This document shows, in pieces, positions 1 through 8,302 of a DNA stretch of 64,000 nt. The notes under the pieces were generated by a model. That model was given only the letters and a program-made list of their open reading frames with translations, did not search any database and had not been told where the DNA came from. A program made the position numbers and the translations under genes. Numbering within the stretch: the first letter of the stretch is position 1; each line of letters starts with the position of its first letter. Origin of the DNA: Pseudomonas fluorescens (GTDB lineage Bacteria > Pseudomonadota > Gammaproteobacteria > Pseudomonadales > Pseudomonadaceae); contig NZ_JAGGOG010000010.1 in NCBI RefSeq assembly GCF_018614655.1, positions 1 to 64,000 of the forward strand, read 5' to 3'.

Positions 1-57
1 TAACCGCTCAGGCCACTAGGCAGATCTTGATACGGTGCCCCGTCAGAGGTTGCAGCG

Positions 58-1584
58 TTAGAGGGGCATCCACCTGTGCGGCAGTAGTTCGGTAATCTCA
101 TTCGCCCGCTGCGTCGGCAGGCGCGTGAGAACATCCTTCAGATACGCGTACGGATCATGACCATTCAGCCGCGCAGACTGGATCAAACTCATGATCGCCG
201 CCGCTCGTTTTCCGCTGCGTAGCGACCCAGCAAACAACCAGTTCGACCGCCCAAGCGCCCACGGCCGGATCAAGTTCTCGATCTGGTTGTTGTCGATGGG
301 TACAGCCCCATCCTCTAGGTAGCGAGTAAGCGCTATCCAGCGTTTAAGGCTGTAATCCAGGGCCTTGGCGGTAGCCGAGCCCTCGGGCACAAGTTCGCGT
401 TGGGCCAACATCCACTCATGAAATTTTTCAGCGATGGGCACCGCTGTTTCCTGACGTAATCGCCAGCGATCTTCGTCGCTCATTTCCTTGGCGTGTCGCT
501 CGACTTCGTACAGCCCGCCAATCGAGTGAAGCGCCTGCTCCGCCAATTGGCTTTTATTCGCCACGTGCAGGTCGAAGAATTTGCGGCGCGCATGGGCCAT
601 GCAGCCGATTTCAGTGATACCCAGCTCGAAGCTGGCCTTGTAGCCGGCGAAGTCGTCACAGACCAGCTTGCCATTCCAGGTGCCCAGGAAGTTACGCGCA
701 TGTTCGCCAGCACGGCTGGGGCTGAAGTCGTAGACCACGGCCTTGAGTGCCGAGAATGGCGTGCTGCTGTAGGCCCAGACGTAAGCGCGGTGGGTTTTCT
801 TCTCTCCTGGAGCCAGCATTTGTACCGGCGTTTCATCGGCGTGGACTACGCGCTGGGCCAGCACTGCTTCGCGCAGCGCATCGACCAGCGGCTGAAGCTG
901 CACGCCGGTTTGACCCACCCACTGCGCCAGGGTCGAGCGCGGAATGGCCAGGCCGGCACGGCCGAAGATCTTTTCCTGTCGATAGAGCGGCAGGTGGTCG
1001 GCGAATTTGGCCACCATCACGTGCGCCAGTAGGCCGGCAGTGGGGATGCCCTTGTCGATCACCTGCGGCGGCACCGGGGCCTGGATCAGTGTTTCGCACT
1101 GCCGGCAGGCCCATTTCCCACGCACATGCTGTTCAACGGTGAACACGCCCGGCATGTAGTCCAGCTTCTCGCTGACGTCTTCACCGATGCGCTGAAGCTG
1201 GCAGCCGCAAGCGCACTGAGTGTTGTCCGGCTCGTGATGGATCACAGTGCGCGGGAACTGCGGCGGCAACGGCGCACGCTTGGGTTGCTGGCGTGGTTCT
1301 GTCTGCGCGGGTGCGGGATGAAGTGCTTTTAACTCGGCTTCGATGGCTTCGAGGTCGGTATTTAGCAGGTCATCGAGCAGGCTGCCTTGCGCCGGGCTGA
1401 TCTGCTCGCTGCGCTTGGCAAACTTGTGCCGCTTGAGAATGGCGATCTCGTGAGTGAGCTGCTCGATGATCGTTTCATCGCGATGGATTTTTCTGCTTTG
1501 GGTGTCGACCTTGGACATCAACTGCGCGGCCAGCGTGCGCAGTTGTTCGGGGGGCATTTGGTCGAGATCGGGCAAGGAAGTCAT
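58..1584 (-). CDS. tnpC: IS66 transposase TnpC
   Basis: 508 aa, the usual length for the IS66 DDE transposase. The N-terminal leucine-rich coiled-coil region (about residues 15-55) is followed by a cysteine-containing zinc-binding region (CACGC near 125 and CRQC near 160). The catalytic core contains HADETP (first Asp), DDFAGY (second Asp) and the terminal IDNNQIENLIRPWALGR block with the Glu. It catalyses strand transfer of the element together with the accessory proteins TnpA and TnpB encoded upstream. The frame is complete, so this copy may be active. Confidence 0.95.
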   Translation of the reverse strand: MTSLPDLDQMPPEQLRTLAAQLMSKVDTQSRKIHRDETIIEQLTHEIAILKRHKFAKRSEQISPAQGSLLDDLLNTDLEAIEAELKALHPAPAQTEPRQQPKRAPLPPQFPRTVIHHEPDNTQCACGCQLQRIGEDVSEKLDYMPGVFTVEQHVRGKWACRQCETLIQAPVPPQVIDKGIPTAGLLAHVMVAKFADHLPLYRQEKIFGRAGLAIPRSTLAQWVGQTGVQLQPLVDALREAVLAQRVVHADETPVQMLAPGEKKTHRAYVWAYSSTPFSALKAVVYDFSPSRAGEHARNFLGTWNGKLVCDDFAGYKASFELGITEIGCMAHARRKFFDLHVANKSQLAEQALHSIGGLYEVERHAKEMSDEDRWRLRQETAVPIAEKFHEWMLAQRELVPEGSATAKALDYSLKRWIALTRYLEDGAVPIDNNQIENLIRPWALGRSNWLFAGSLRSGKRAAAIMSLIQSARLNGHDPYAYLKDVLTRLPTQRANEITELLPHRWMPL

Positions 1585-1634
1585 GCCATGGATTTTACCA
1601 AAGCAGCTCGACTGCTACAGCTAAAAGGCAGCGT

Positions 1635-1970
1635 TTAAAGCAATGTAATTGCGCCGCCCGCACCGACTCGTTGCCACGGCAATCCAAGTACCAGGGCCTG
1701 AAGTTGTTCGGGGTCGAGTTCGACCTCCCTCCCACGGTGGATGCCTGGCCAATGAAACTTGCCTTGGTTCAAACGCCGCGCCGCCAGCCAGATACCGACG
1801 CCGTCATGCACCAGCACTTTCATGCGGTTTGCCCTGCGGTTGGCAAAGAGGTAGGCGCAGTGCGGCTTCGCCGCACCGAACACCGCGATCACTCTGGCCA
1901 ATGCGGTCTCAGTGCCGGCACGCATGTCCATGGGCTCGGTGGCGAGCCAGATGGCATCGACGCGAATCAT
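1635..1970 (-). CDS. tnpB: IS66 accessory protein TnpB
   Basis: About 111 aa. The chosen start (MIRVDAIWLATEPMDMRAG) overlaps the tnpA stop codon in an ATGA arrangement, indicating translational coupling; an in-frame upstream ATG at 2024 lies inside tnpA and is unlikely. The family core is visible: PMDMRAG near the N-terminus, then CAYLFANRRANRMKVLVHDG. TnpB is required for IS66 transposition but its biochemical role is not settled. It ends 50 bp before tnpC. Confidence 0.92.
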   Translation of the reverse strand: MIRVDAIWLATEPMDMRAGTETALARVIAVFGAAKPHCAYLFANRRANRMKVLVHDGVGIWLAARRLNQGKFHWPGIHRGREVELDPEQLQALVLGLPWQRVGAGGAITLL

Positions 1971-2284
1971 TGGGCCAGGCCACGAATAAAACACGCGCAG
2001 CCGTCCGGATCCGAGGCGGGCCATTTAACTGTGATGGATTTATCGCCCAGAGGCAGCGAGATGATCACCATCTCTTCTGTTGCTCCCCTTGGTATCGCTT
2101 TTACGGGAACGAAAGCCGGCAAGGTTGCAGGTGATTGATCCCGGTAAGTCGGTAGCCACTTGCGGATAACGTTGGCGTTAATGCCATGATGTATGGCTAC
2201 GCTGGAAATCGTCGCTCCGGGTTGCAGGCATTCCTGGAGGACCTGGGCTTTGAACGGTTTGGGGTAAGAGCTTCGTTGGCGCAT
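1967..2284 (-). CDS. tnpA: IS66 accessory protein TnpA (HTH)
   Basis: 105 aa, the first gene of the IS66 operon. The N-terminal half is a helix-turn-helix of the IS3/IS911 OrfA type (YPKPFKAQVLQECL, then SSVAIHHGINANVIRKWL), expected to bind the element ends. The C-terminal part is variable, as usual in IS66 TnpA. The stop overlaps the tnpB start. The frame is intact. Confidence 0.9.
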   Translation of the reverse strand: MRQRSSYPKPFKAQVLQECLQPGATISSVAIHHGINANVIRKWLPTYRDQSPATLPAFVPVKAIPRGATEEMVIISLPLGDKSITVKWPASDPDGCACFIRGLAQ

Positions 2285-2384
2285 GAAAATCCTTGCGATA
2301 AGGGCGATCGCGTCCGCTTAAAAATACGCGGACACCATCGCCCTTAATGCTGGAGTTCGGTAGGTGACTTGGCCGGACGCTTAC

Positions 2385-2597
2385 GATTTGGTGCAGGTGA
2401 CAGCTGCCGTAGTAAAGGTGATTGACCTTGCGCCCGTCAGGCAACTCCAAGTGGATGAGATTACCCAGTTCGTCGTAGCGGTAACCGAGGTTGCCGGTGC
2501 TGCTGTCTTCGCTTAGCAGTTGACCGGCGGCGTCGTAGCTGAACGCCAGATGGTCGCTGCTGATTCCCAGGATCTTGCCTGCAGCGCTGGGCTGAGA
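2385..2597 (-). pseudogene. Rhs gene fragment (duplicate of part of the complete rhs)
   Basis: This segment is nearly identical to about 5042-5254 of the complete rhs gene downstream. Translated on the minus strand it gives the Rhs core stretches SAAGKILGISSDHLAFSYDA and ELPDGRKVNHLYYG. It is cut on one side by the IS66 right end at 2384 and on the other by IS5-derived sequence near 2598. It is a remnant of a second Rhs locus or a displaced Rhs cassette and cannot encode a functional protein by itself. Confidence 0.85.
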
Positions 2598-2621
2598 CTG
2601 GTAGTGGATGTACTGCGCGAG

Positions 2622-2881
2622 TCAGTTCTGGATCTGCGTGTCGTACAGCGCCTCTTGCATTGCCGGGTCGCTCAGTGCGTACCACTGCAGCAGATGCACC
2701 CGCAGCAGGGTGGCCAGTGGGTACGGCTGCCGGCCACGACGCCCCGACACCGGGTAGTGAGGCTCGATTAACGCCAGCAGCGCCTTCCACGGGACGAGCT
2801 GCTCCATCTCACCCAAAACACCTCTCGGCGCGTGCGCTTGCGCTGCCCAAGGTCCTCGGCATCTCCGAATGTCAGCTGCAT
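2622..2881 (-). pseudogene. IS5-family transposase, N-terminal fragment with frameshift
   Basis: On the minus strand the ATG at 2881 opens MQLTFGDAEDLGQRKRTR, and after a one-base deletion in a T run near 2816 the frame continues as LGEMEQLVPWKALLALIEPHYP, PYPLATLLRVHLLQWYALSDPAMQEALYD. This is the N-terminal third of an IS5-family (IS427/IS903-like) transposase. It stops at 2622 shortly after EALYD, where Rhs sequence takes over. Both the frameshift and the truncation make it non-functional. Sequence near 2950 on the minus strand (CTAGGGAAACTCTTAGC) may be the old terminal inverted repeat. Confidence 0.82.
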
Positions 2882-3103
2882 GATCGTCACCTCAATGGGG
2901 GAGGGGCAATTGTCGCTTCGCAGCAGGCCGGATTGCTAAGAGTTTCCCTAGCGTCCCGTGCGTGTAGATTCGTTAATCTAATGCCTTCCAGAAACAGGAG
3001 GACAAATAATTTAAATGGATAAACGAATTGAACAAACAGAACGCTGGGGCTTGTCGAAATGAGTATGTAATAAACAGCTAATCGCGAATTGATCGAAGAG
3101 CTA

Positions 3104-3520
3104 CTAAAGGTATGCTTGCCTCCAGCGCTCTATGCCCTTGTCATCATCAAGCCATTCTTTTTTATCAACAAGCCATTTGTTATTTTTAAAATTAAGTGTA
3201 TATCTGTACTTATTTTTAAATCCAACATTTTGCTGCGTAGAAATTACCGCTTTACTTCCGAATACGGTTGAATTTAAAAAGTTTTCGCTTGGGGAGTACT
3301 CAGGCGGATCACTGCATAGCAATGAAATCTGGCGACCTTGCTTTCTTTCCTTTTTGGTGCAAAAAGAATCAAAAATAGCATCAAGGTCTTGCTTCATTTT
3401 TTCTCTGAGAGTAGTCAGTCCTTTCTCTCTAACCTCAGGGTAGTAATGAAGCTCCCAACCATTCATGGCTAGAATAAATGCCTTCAAAACACTTTCTGCT
3501 TCAGCAGTTTCAATGTTCAT
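3104..3520 (-). CDS. Probable immunity protein for the Rhs toxin (NTF2-like fold)
   Basis: 138 aa, starting 9 bp after the rhs stop codon with a GGGGA ribosome-binding site, the canonical position for a cognate immunity gene. It is small, acidic and low in G+C compared with its surroundings, like the toxin tip before it. The pattern (ESVLKAFILAMNGWE at the start, WLVDKKEWLDDDKGIERWRQAYL at the end) resembles NTF2-fold immunity proteins of polymorphic toxin systems. It is inferred to bind and block the C-terminal nuclease of the adjacent Rhs protein in the cytoplasm. The specific family is uncertain; the role rests mainly on position. Confidence 0.75.
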   Translation of the reverse strand: MNIETAEAESVLKAFILAMNGWELHYYPEVREKGLTTLREKMKQDLDAIFDSFCTKKERKQGRQISLLCSDPPEYSPSENFLNSTVFGSKAVISTQQNVGFKNKYRYTLNFKNNKWLVDKKEWLDDDKGIERWRQAYL

Positions 3521-3529
3521 AATTCCCCA

Positions 3530-6500
3530 CTAGTTACCGAATATCCCACCAAGAACTTTTTGGCCGTCCTGGAAAACATCATATAGAATCTCAGTAGGCC
3601 TTGTTCCGCCATTGCCATACTTGAATGTCCATTCAATGTCTACAGTCCCGTTCTTGTTTATATATTTTCTGACCGAATCTTCAAATGTTCGATATTGACC
3701 ACGATTAATTCCTGGAAGTTGTGGAAAAACGTTACCCTTGCCCCCTTGCCCCCCAAGAACCTTGCCCAATATATGGCCCGCATCATCTGTAGAATTACCC
3801 ATCATTCTTGCCCAGGCTCTTGATATCGCGTTGGTGCCAGTGCCTTTACGACGCAAATCCAATTCTCCAACTGTTGCACGAGCAGACAATGGCTGCCCTT
3901 GCATCCCTCGACTTACATTTGGTGTACACGCAAGCCCCCAAGGGTCGATCCATCCTAACGCATTCGGCGCATACCGATAAAGGTTATCCCCACCCAACAA
4001 CCCAATCGGATCCTGCGTGGTAAATCTTCCTATCGCAGGATCGTAGTACCTGAACGTGTTGTAGTACAGCCCGCTTTCCCGGTCATGGTACTGCCCCTGA
4101 AAGCGCAGGTTCTGCTCCACCCGATTCGGTGACAACGCCTCCAGCCCACCCCACGCCTTGTAATAGGCGCGCCATACCACGTGACCGTCGGCGTCGGTCA
4201 TTTCTTGTGGGGTGCCGATCTGGTCAGTGTGGAAATAGTAGAGCCTGGCTTCTCGTTCCGGCAGTTGGGGGGCGCTGTCGATACGGGCCAGCGGCGCGTA
4301 GCTGCCGGGCTCGTAAAGGTACAGGCTATGGAGTTGCGGCCGCTGTTCCTGGAGCAGGCGCAAGCCTTGCCAGAGGAACTTTGTTTCTTGAGTCTGGCCG
4401 TCTTGCGTGACCTGTTTGCCAATACGCCGCCCCAGGGCATCGTAGTGGTAGCGGGCCTCGCTGTGTAGTGTCAGGCCTTGCCAGGTTTGCGCTTTGATCA
4501 GACGGTTTTCACTGTCGTAGTGGAAGCGCTGCATGCCCCCGGCCGCACTGCTTTTCTCGCTGAGGTTGCCCCAGGAGTCATAGCTGAAGCGCAGGTCCTT
4601 GAAGGCGACGAGGCGATTGTCCGGTAGGTTTTCAAATTGCCAGCGACCGCTGCCAGTGAGGTTGCCGGCGGGGTCGTAGGAAAAGTCTTCCGTCTGCAGC
4701 TGTGGATGATCGGGTTGACGACTGCGCAGTTGGCCGCTGTCGTCATACGCAAAGTTGGTCACCCCACGCTGTTTGTCGGTCACGCGCTGAACTTCGCCGC
4801 CCGGACTGTAGTGGTAGCGACGGTGCAGGGCAGTGGCCGGATGCTGCGGATGACCGAGCAGGCTGTCGGTTTTTTCCTGAAGTTGGCTGAGCTGCTCGTG
4901 GGGCAGATGAATGGCCGCCTGCCATAACTTGCGCCCCTTGGTGTCGTAGCCGTAGCGACTGGTGAGCGAACCTTGGGTACGCAAGGTCTCGCGGTGCAAG
5001 GCATCACGCTCGAAATCGCTGATCAACTGACCGTCGAGGTTGATTTGGTGCAGGTGACCGCTGCCGTAGTAAAGGTGATTGACCTGACGCCCGTCAGGCA
5101 AATCCAAGTGAGTGAGATTACCCAGTTCGTCGTAGCGGTAACCGAGGTTGCCGGTGCTGCTGTCTTCGCTTAATAGTTGGCCGGCGGCGTCGTAGCTGAA
5201 CGCCAGATGGTCACTGCTGATTCCCAGGATCTTGCCTGCAGCGCTGGGCTGACGGTCGACGGCAATCAGGCGATCAACGTCGTCATAGTGGTAGTCCAGG
5301 TGCGCATCGTCGGTGATGCGACTTACCAGACGCCCGGCGGCGTCGTGCTCGAAGTGTTGCTGGCGTGAGACGTCATTGAAGCCCTGTTGGGCGACTTCTT
5401 CCAGGTGTGTCAGGGCGCCACTGACGGTGTAACGGAAGCGTCGGCGCAGACCGTCCACCCGAACTTCTTCTTGCAGGCGATCGCTGGCGTCATAGCTGAA
5501 GCGATACGCCGCCTTGTTCTCGTTGAGCAACCCGATCAGGCGTTGGCACTGATCGTATTGATAGTGAACGTGCTGCCCCCGTGGGTCCTGGCGTTTGCTG
5601 AGTAACCCGCGGGACGTGCGGGTCACGTAAGTGGTGCGATCATCGGCATCCGTGTGACTGAGCAGTTGGCCAAGGGCGTTGTAGCTGTAACTGTCGTGGC
5701 TGCCGTCGGGATGTTCGATACGCGTCACTTCACCGTCGGCCTTGCGGGTCAGGCGGGTGGTGCGCTCCAGAGCATCTTTGATGCTGACCAGATGGAACCT
5801 TTCGTCGTACGCATAGTGCGTACGACGACCGGAGCAATCCTGGTACTGCTCAATTTGGCCCAGTTCGTTCCACCACAGGTGCGTGGTATTCCCCAGTGGG
5901 TCGGTACAACTATGAGGCAGACCATCATTGGTGTTGAGGTACTGAGTGAGTTGCCCTAGCGGGTCAAGGCTATCGAGTAGCGTACCGCTGCGATCGTAGA
6001 CCCAACGTTGAGTACTGCCATCCGGGCGCTGCATGCTGGCAATCAGGCGGGTATTGAGGTGGTAGCTGTAGCAAGTACTGCGGCCCAGCGGATCGATTTC
6101 CTCGACCAGGCGGGAATAGTCATCGTAGACGAAAGCTAATTTGTTGCCATCAGGCAACTCCAGAGCGGTCATATTGCCCGAGGCATCCAGCTCGAAGCGG
6201 TATTGCTCACCACCAAAGTCGCGACTGGCGAGCACCCGACGCCCTTCGTTGTAGTGGATTTGGGCGACACGGTTGAGTACATCGCGGACCTCGGTTTGCC
6301 GCTGTGCAAGGTCATAGCGAAAATGGTAGCGCTCACCGTCGTTGGTCCAGTGCTCGACCACACGAGGCTGATGATCGTCGAAACGCGTTGACCAGCGATA
6401 ATGACAAACCAGCCCCAGAGCATTCTCGTGGGCAACCATCAGTCCATGCTCGTAGGCGAAATGGCGCACGTGATCGCCGTTGCGATTGATGACGGATTGG

Positions 6501-7780
6501 AGTTGTCCTGTGGCGTCGTACTGGTAGTGAACCAGCGTTTCTACTGGCCGGTTGTCCACCACCCGCTCAACCCGACTCAGGCGTTTTTCATGCTGGTCGT
6601 AGCACAGGTGCAGACGAATGCCGCCGGCAGCACAGACATCACTCAGACGCGTTTGCGTGTCGTAGTGGAACGTGAGGAAGTGACCGAGTGCATTCTCGAT
6701 GCGGCGCAGCGGCGAGGGTTGGCCGTTTTCGGACAGCTCGCCGAAATAGAAGAAGGTATTGTCGAGGGTTTGAATCAGGTAGTGCCCACCCTCGGAGCGC
6801 ACCAGAAACATCTGCTCGCTGGCGAGGAAAAACCGCTCCCCCGGCTCAAGGCCTGGCAGATTCAAATCTCTCCCCTGGTTGTCGCGCAGGTAAAGCTGAT
6901 TATTTTCTAGGCGCAGGCTTTGCTCCCAGGGCAGGACCCATCCACGCCCCAGTAGTCCTTCATGAGCGACATCGCTGGCATAGAAACGCGACCAGACGAT
7001 AGGCATGAGGCCCGGAAGAGCAAAGTCTGTTTCGCTCTCATCCAGAAGCAATTTGCGCCCGCTGATCGCATCCACCGGGTTGCCAAACAGGCCGCCGGCC
7101 ACTCGGCTAATCGCTGGACCGATGACAAATCGAGAAGCCAACTCACCCGCCACAAAACCTGCGGCGAATTGCAGTGCGCAGGGGGCCGCTTTTTTAAGAC
7201 CCACTTGGCCAGCTTTGAGTGCTAACTGCCCGAGGCTGCCGGCGAGGCCGGCAACGATCATGAGGATATCAACCGTATGGCGCAGCCATTCGGGTACTTC
7301 ATCGTCGATCGGTAGGTACGGTTCTTTTTCAGCGCCGATAAAGACGTTCTCCGAACCGCTGTCGATCACGCTGCCGCAGGTCAGTTTGTCGCCCTTACGA
7401 GCAGCCGGCAGACCGTTGATGAATACCTTGGCCGAACCCTCTGCCACCATCGGCGGTGTCGGGTGCTTTTTGCAGACTCCGACACTGCCCTGTACGTAGG
7501 CTGCCTTGAGACCATTGATACGGACGTTACTGGAACCACACGTGATCCCTCCGGCGGGCGCCTTGCACATTCGACCTATGGCTTCACCTGCCATCACCAG
7601 CCCTGTACCCCCCAGGCCCGCTACAATCCCGACCAACAACCCGGCCCCGAAGCCGCAGGTGGCAACGACAAAGATTGAGGCTACTGCGACCAGTGCCAGT
7701 CCCAGCGCGGCCCCCACCAGAAACCCCACAAGAGCGTTTGTATGAGCTATCTCATCGTCAAAACGTGCTGCTTCAAACAT
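3530..7780 (-). CDS. rhs: Type VI secretion PAAR-Rhs effector with C-terminal nuclease toxin
   Basis: 1416 aa. The N-terminus holds hydrophobic segments (about residues 15-70) followed by a PAAR domain (about 70-155: GGITCGSSNVRINGLKAAYV ... GSENVFIGA), which caps the VgrG spike. A second hydrophobic region follows at about 165-220. The core carries many Rhs/YD repeats (about 245-1240) forming the toxin-encasing shell. It ends with the conserved DPIGLLGGDNLYRYAPNALG and DPWGL cleavage region. The variable tip (about 130 aa) contains DDAGHILGKVLGGQGGKGN and PGINRGQYRTFED. This is the histidine/asparagine pattern of DNA/RNA non-specific endonucleases (Endonuclease_NS_2-like), so a nuclease toxin is likely. 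Immunity lies downstream, and chaperone and VgrG lie upstream. Confidence 0.93.
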   Translation of the reverse strand: MFEAARFDDEIAHTNALVGFLVGAALGLALVAVASIFVVATCGFGAGLLVGIVAGLGGTGLVMAGEAIGRMCKAPAGGITCGSSNVRINGLKAAYVQGSVGVCKKHPTPPMVAEGSAKVFINGLPAARKGDKLTCGSVIDSGSENVFIGAEKEPYLPIDDEVPEWLRHTVDILMIVAGLAGSLGQLALKAGQVGLKKAAPCALQFAAGFVAGELASRFVIGPAISRVAGGLFGNPVDAISGRKLLLDESETDFALPGLMPIVWSRFYASDVAHEGLLGRGWVLPWEQSLRLENNQLYLRDNQGRDLNLPGLEPGERFFLASEQMFLVRSEGGHYLIQTLDNTFFYFGELSENGQPSPLRRIENALGHFLTFHYDTQTRLSDVCAAGGIRLHLCYDQHEKRLSRVERVVDNRPVETLVHYQYDATGQLQSVINRNGDHVRHFAYEHGLMVAHENALGLVCHYRWSTRFDDHQPRVVEHWTNDGERYHFRYDLAQRQTEVRDVLNRVAQIHYNEGRRVLASRDFGGEQYRFELDASGNMTALELPDGNKLAFVYDDYSRLVEEIDPLGRSTCYSYHLNTRLIASMQRPDGSTQRWVYDRSGTLLDSLDPLGQLTQYLNTNDGLPHSCTDPLGNTTHLWWNELGQIEQYQDCSGRRTHYAYDERFHLVSIKDALERTTRLTRKADGEVTRIEHPDGSHDSYSYNALGQLLSHTDADDRTTYVTRTSRGLLSKRQDPRGQHVHYQYDQCQRLIGLLNENKAAYRFSYDASDRLQEEVRVDGLRRRFRYTVSGALTHLEEVAQQGFNDVSRQQHFEHDAAGRLVSRITDDAHLDYHYDDVDRLIAVDRQPSAAGKILGISSDHLAFSYDAAGQLLSEDSSTGNLGYRYDELGNLTHLDLPDGRQVNHLYYGSGHLHQINLDGQLISDFERDALHRETLRTQGSLTSRYGYDTKGRKLWQAAIHLPHEQLSQLQEKTDSLLGHPQHPATALHRRYHYSPGGEVQRVTDKQRGVTNFAYDDSGQLRSRQPDHPQLQTEDFSYDPAGNLTGSGRWQFENLPDNRLVAFKDLRFSYDSWGNLSEKSSAAGGMQRFHYDSENRLIKAQTWQGLTLHSEARYHYDALGRRIGKQVTQDGQTQETKFLWQGLRLLQEQRPQLHSLYLYEPGSYAPLARIDSAPQLPEREARLYYFHTDQIGTPQEMTDADGHVVWRAYYKAWGGLEALSPNRVEQNLRFQGQYHDRESGLYYNTFRYYDPAIGRFTTQDPIGLLGGDNLYRYAPNALGWIDPWGLACTPNVSRGMQGQPLSARATVGELDLRRKGTGTNAISRAWARMMGNSTDDAGHILGKVLGGQGGKGNVFPQLPGINRGQYRTFEDSVRKYINKNGTVDIEWTFKYGNGGTRPTEILYDVFQDGQKVLGGIFGN

Positions 7781-7822
7781 CGAAAACCTCCGTGTTATGC
7801 CGATCTGTCAAGCCGGGTGTCC

Positions 7823-8272
7823 TTAAGGGGTTGCAGTGGCGGCAGGGGACTGCTGAAAGCTCGCCAGAACGTTCGTCCATAGCTGATTCAACTGATCGTC
7901 GAATGGCACCTGACTGGTGGCGGTAAAAATCAACGCCCGGCCAGGTGCGACAATGAAAGCTGCCTGGCGCTGGTAAACCGGCCGACCATCACTTTGGTAG
8001 TGCGCATCGACTTGCAGGCCCGGTATCGGCGATTGCGCCGAAAGCTCAGCATGGGTGGTGCTCTGGCGCTGGTACTTGCGCAGCTTGGCCGCAATCAGGC
8101 TGACCTGACGCTCGACGTAGTCGGGTAAGGCCTCGCTCGGCAATGTGTTATCGCGCGAGAGGGTCAGGCTGAAAGGCGCAGGCAGGGTAACCCGTGGGAC
8201 AAACATATTGACGCTACGGTCTTGAAAACCTGTTGGCAGCGTGAGCTTCCCTTCTTGAATACAATATTCCAT
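7823..8272 (-). CDS. Eag-type chaperone (DcrB/DUF1795 family) for the Rhs effector
   Basis: 149 aa with the DUF1795/DcrB pattern: a short N-terminal strand (EGKLTLPTGFQDRSVNMFVP), a helix around LPDYVERQVSLIAAKLRKYQ, and a C-terminal QAAFIVAPGRALIFTATS strand pair. Such Eag proteins shield the N-terminal transmembrane segments of PAAR-Rhs effectors before loading on VgrG. The gene sits between vgrG and rhs on the same strand, 42 bp before rhs, exactly where an Eag chaperone is expected. It is cytoplasmic, with no signal peptide. Confidence 0.88.
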   Translation of the reverse strand: MEYCIQEGKLTLPTGFQDRSVNMFVPRVTLPAPFSLTLSRDNTLPSEALPDYVERQVSLIAAKLRKYQRQSTTHAELSAQSPIPGLQVDAHYQSDGRPVYQRQAAFIVAPGRALIFTATSQVPFDDQLNQLWTNVLASFQQSPAATATP

Positions 8273-8302
8273 TACGGTGCTCTATTCGGTTGGGTTGCGG
8301 GA

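Larger units (their letters stand above)
1..2384 (-). mobile_element. IS66-family insertion sequence (tnpA, tnpB, tnpC)
   Basis: Three minus-strand genes in the standard IS66 order tnpA-tnpB-tnpC fill this segment. The right terminus reads, on the minus strand, GTAAGCGTCCGGCC starting at 2384, a typical IS66 end. The first bases of the window (TAACCGCTCAGGCC) look like the matching left end lacking its first G, so the left terminus sits at or one base before the window start. Immediately beyond 2384 the sequence is Rhs homology (GATTTGGT...), so the element appears inserted in an Rhs gene remnant. The expected 8-bp target duplication GATTTGGT would lie just outside the window. All three frames look intact. 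Confidence 0.88.
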
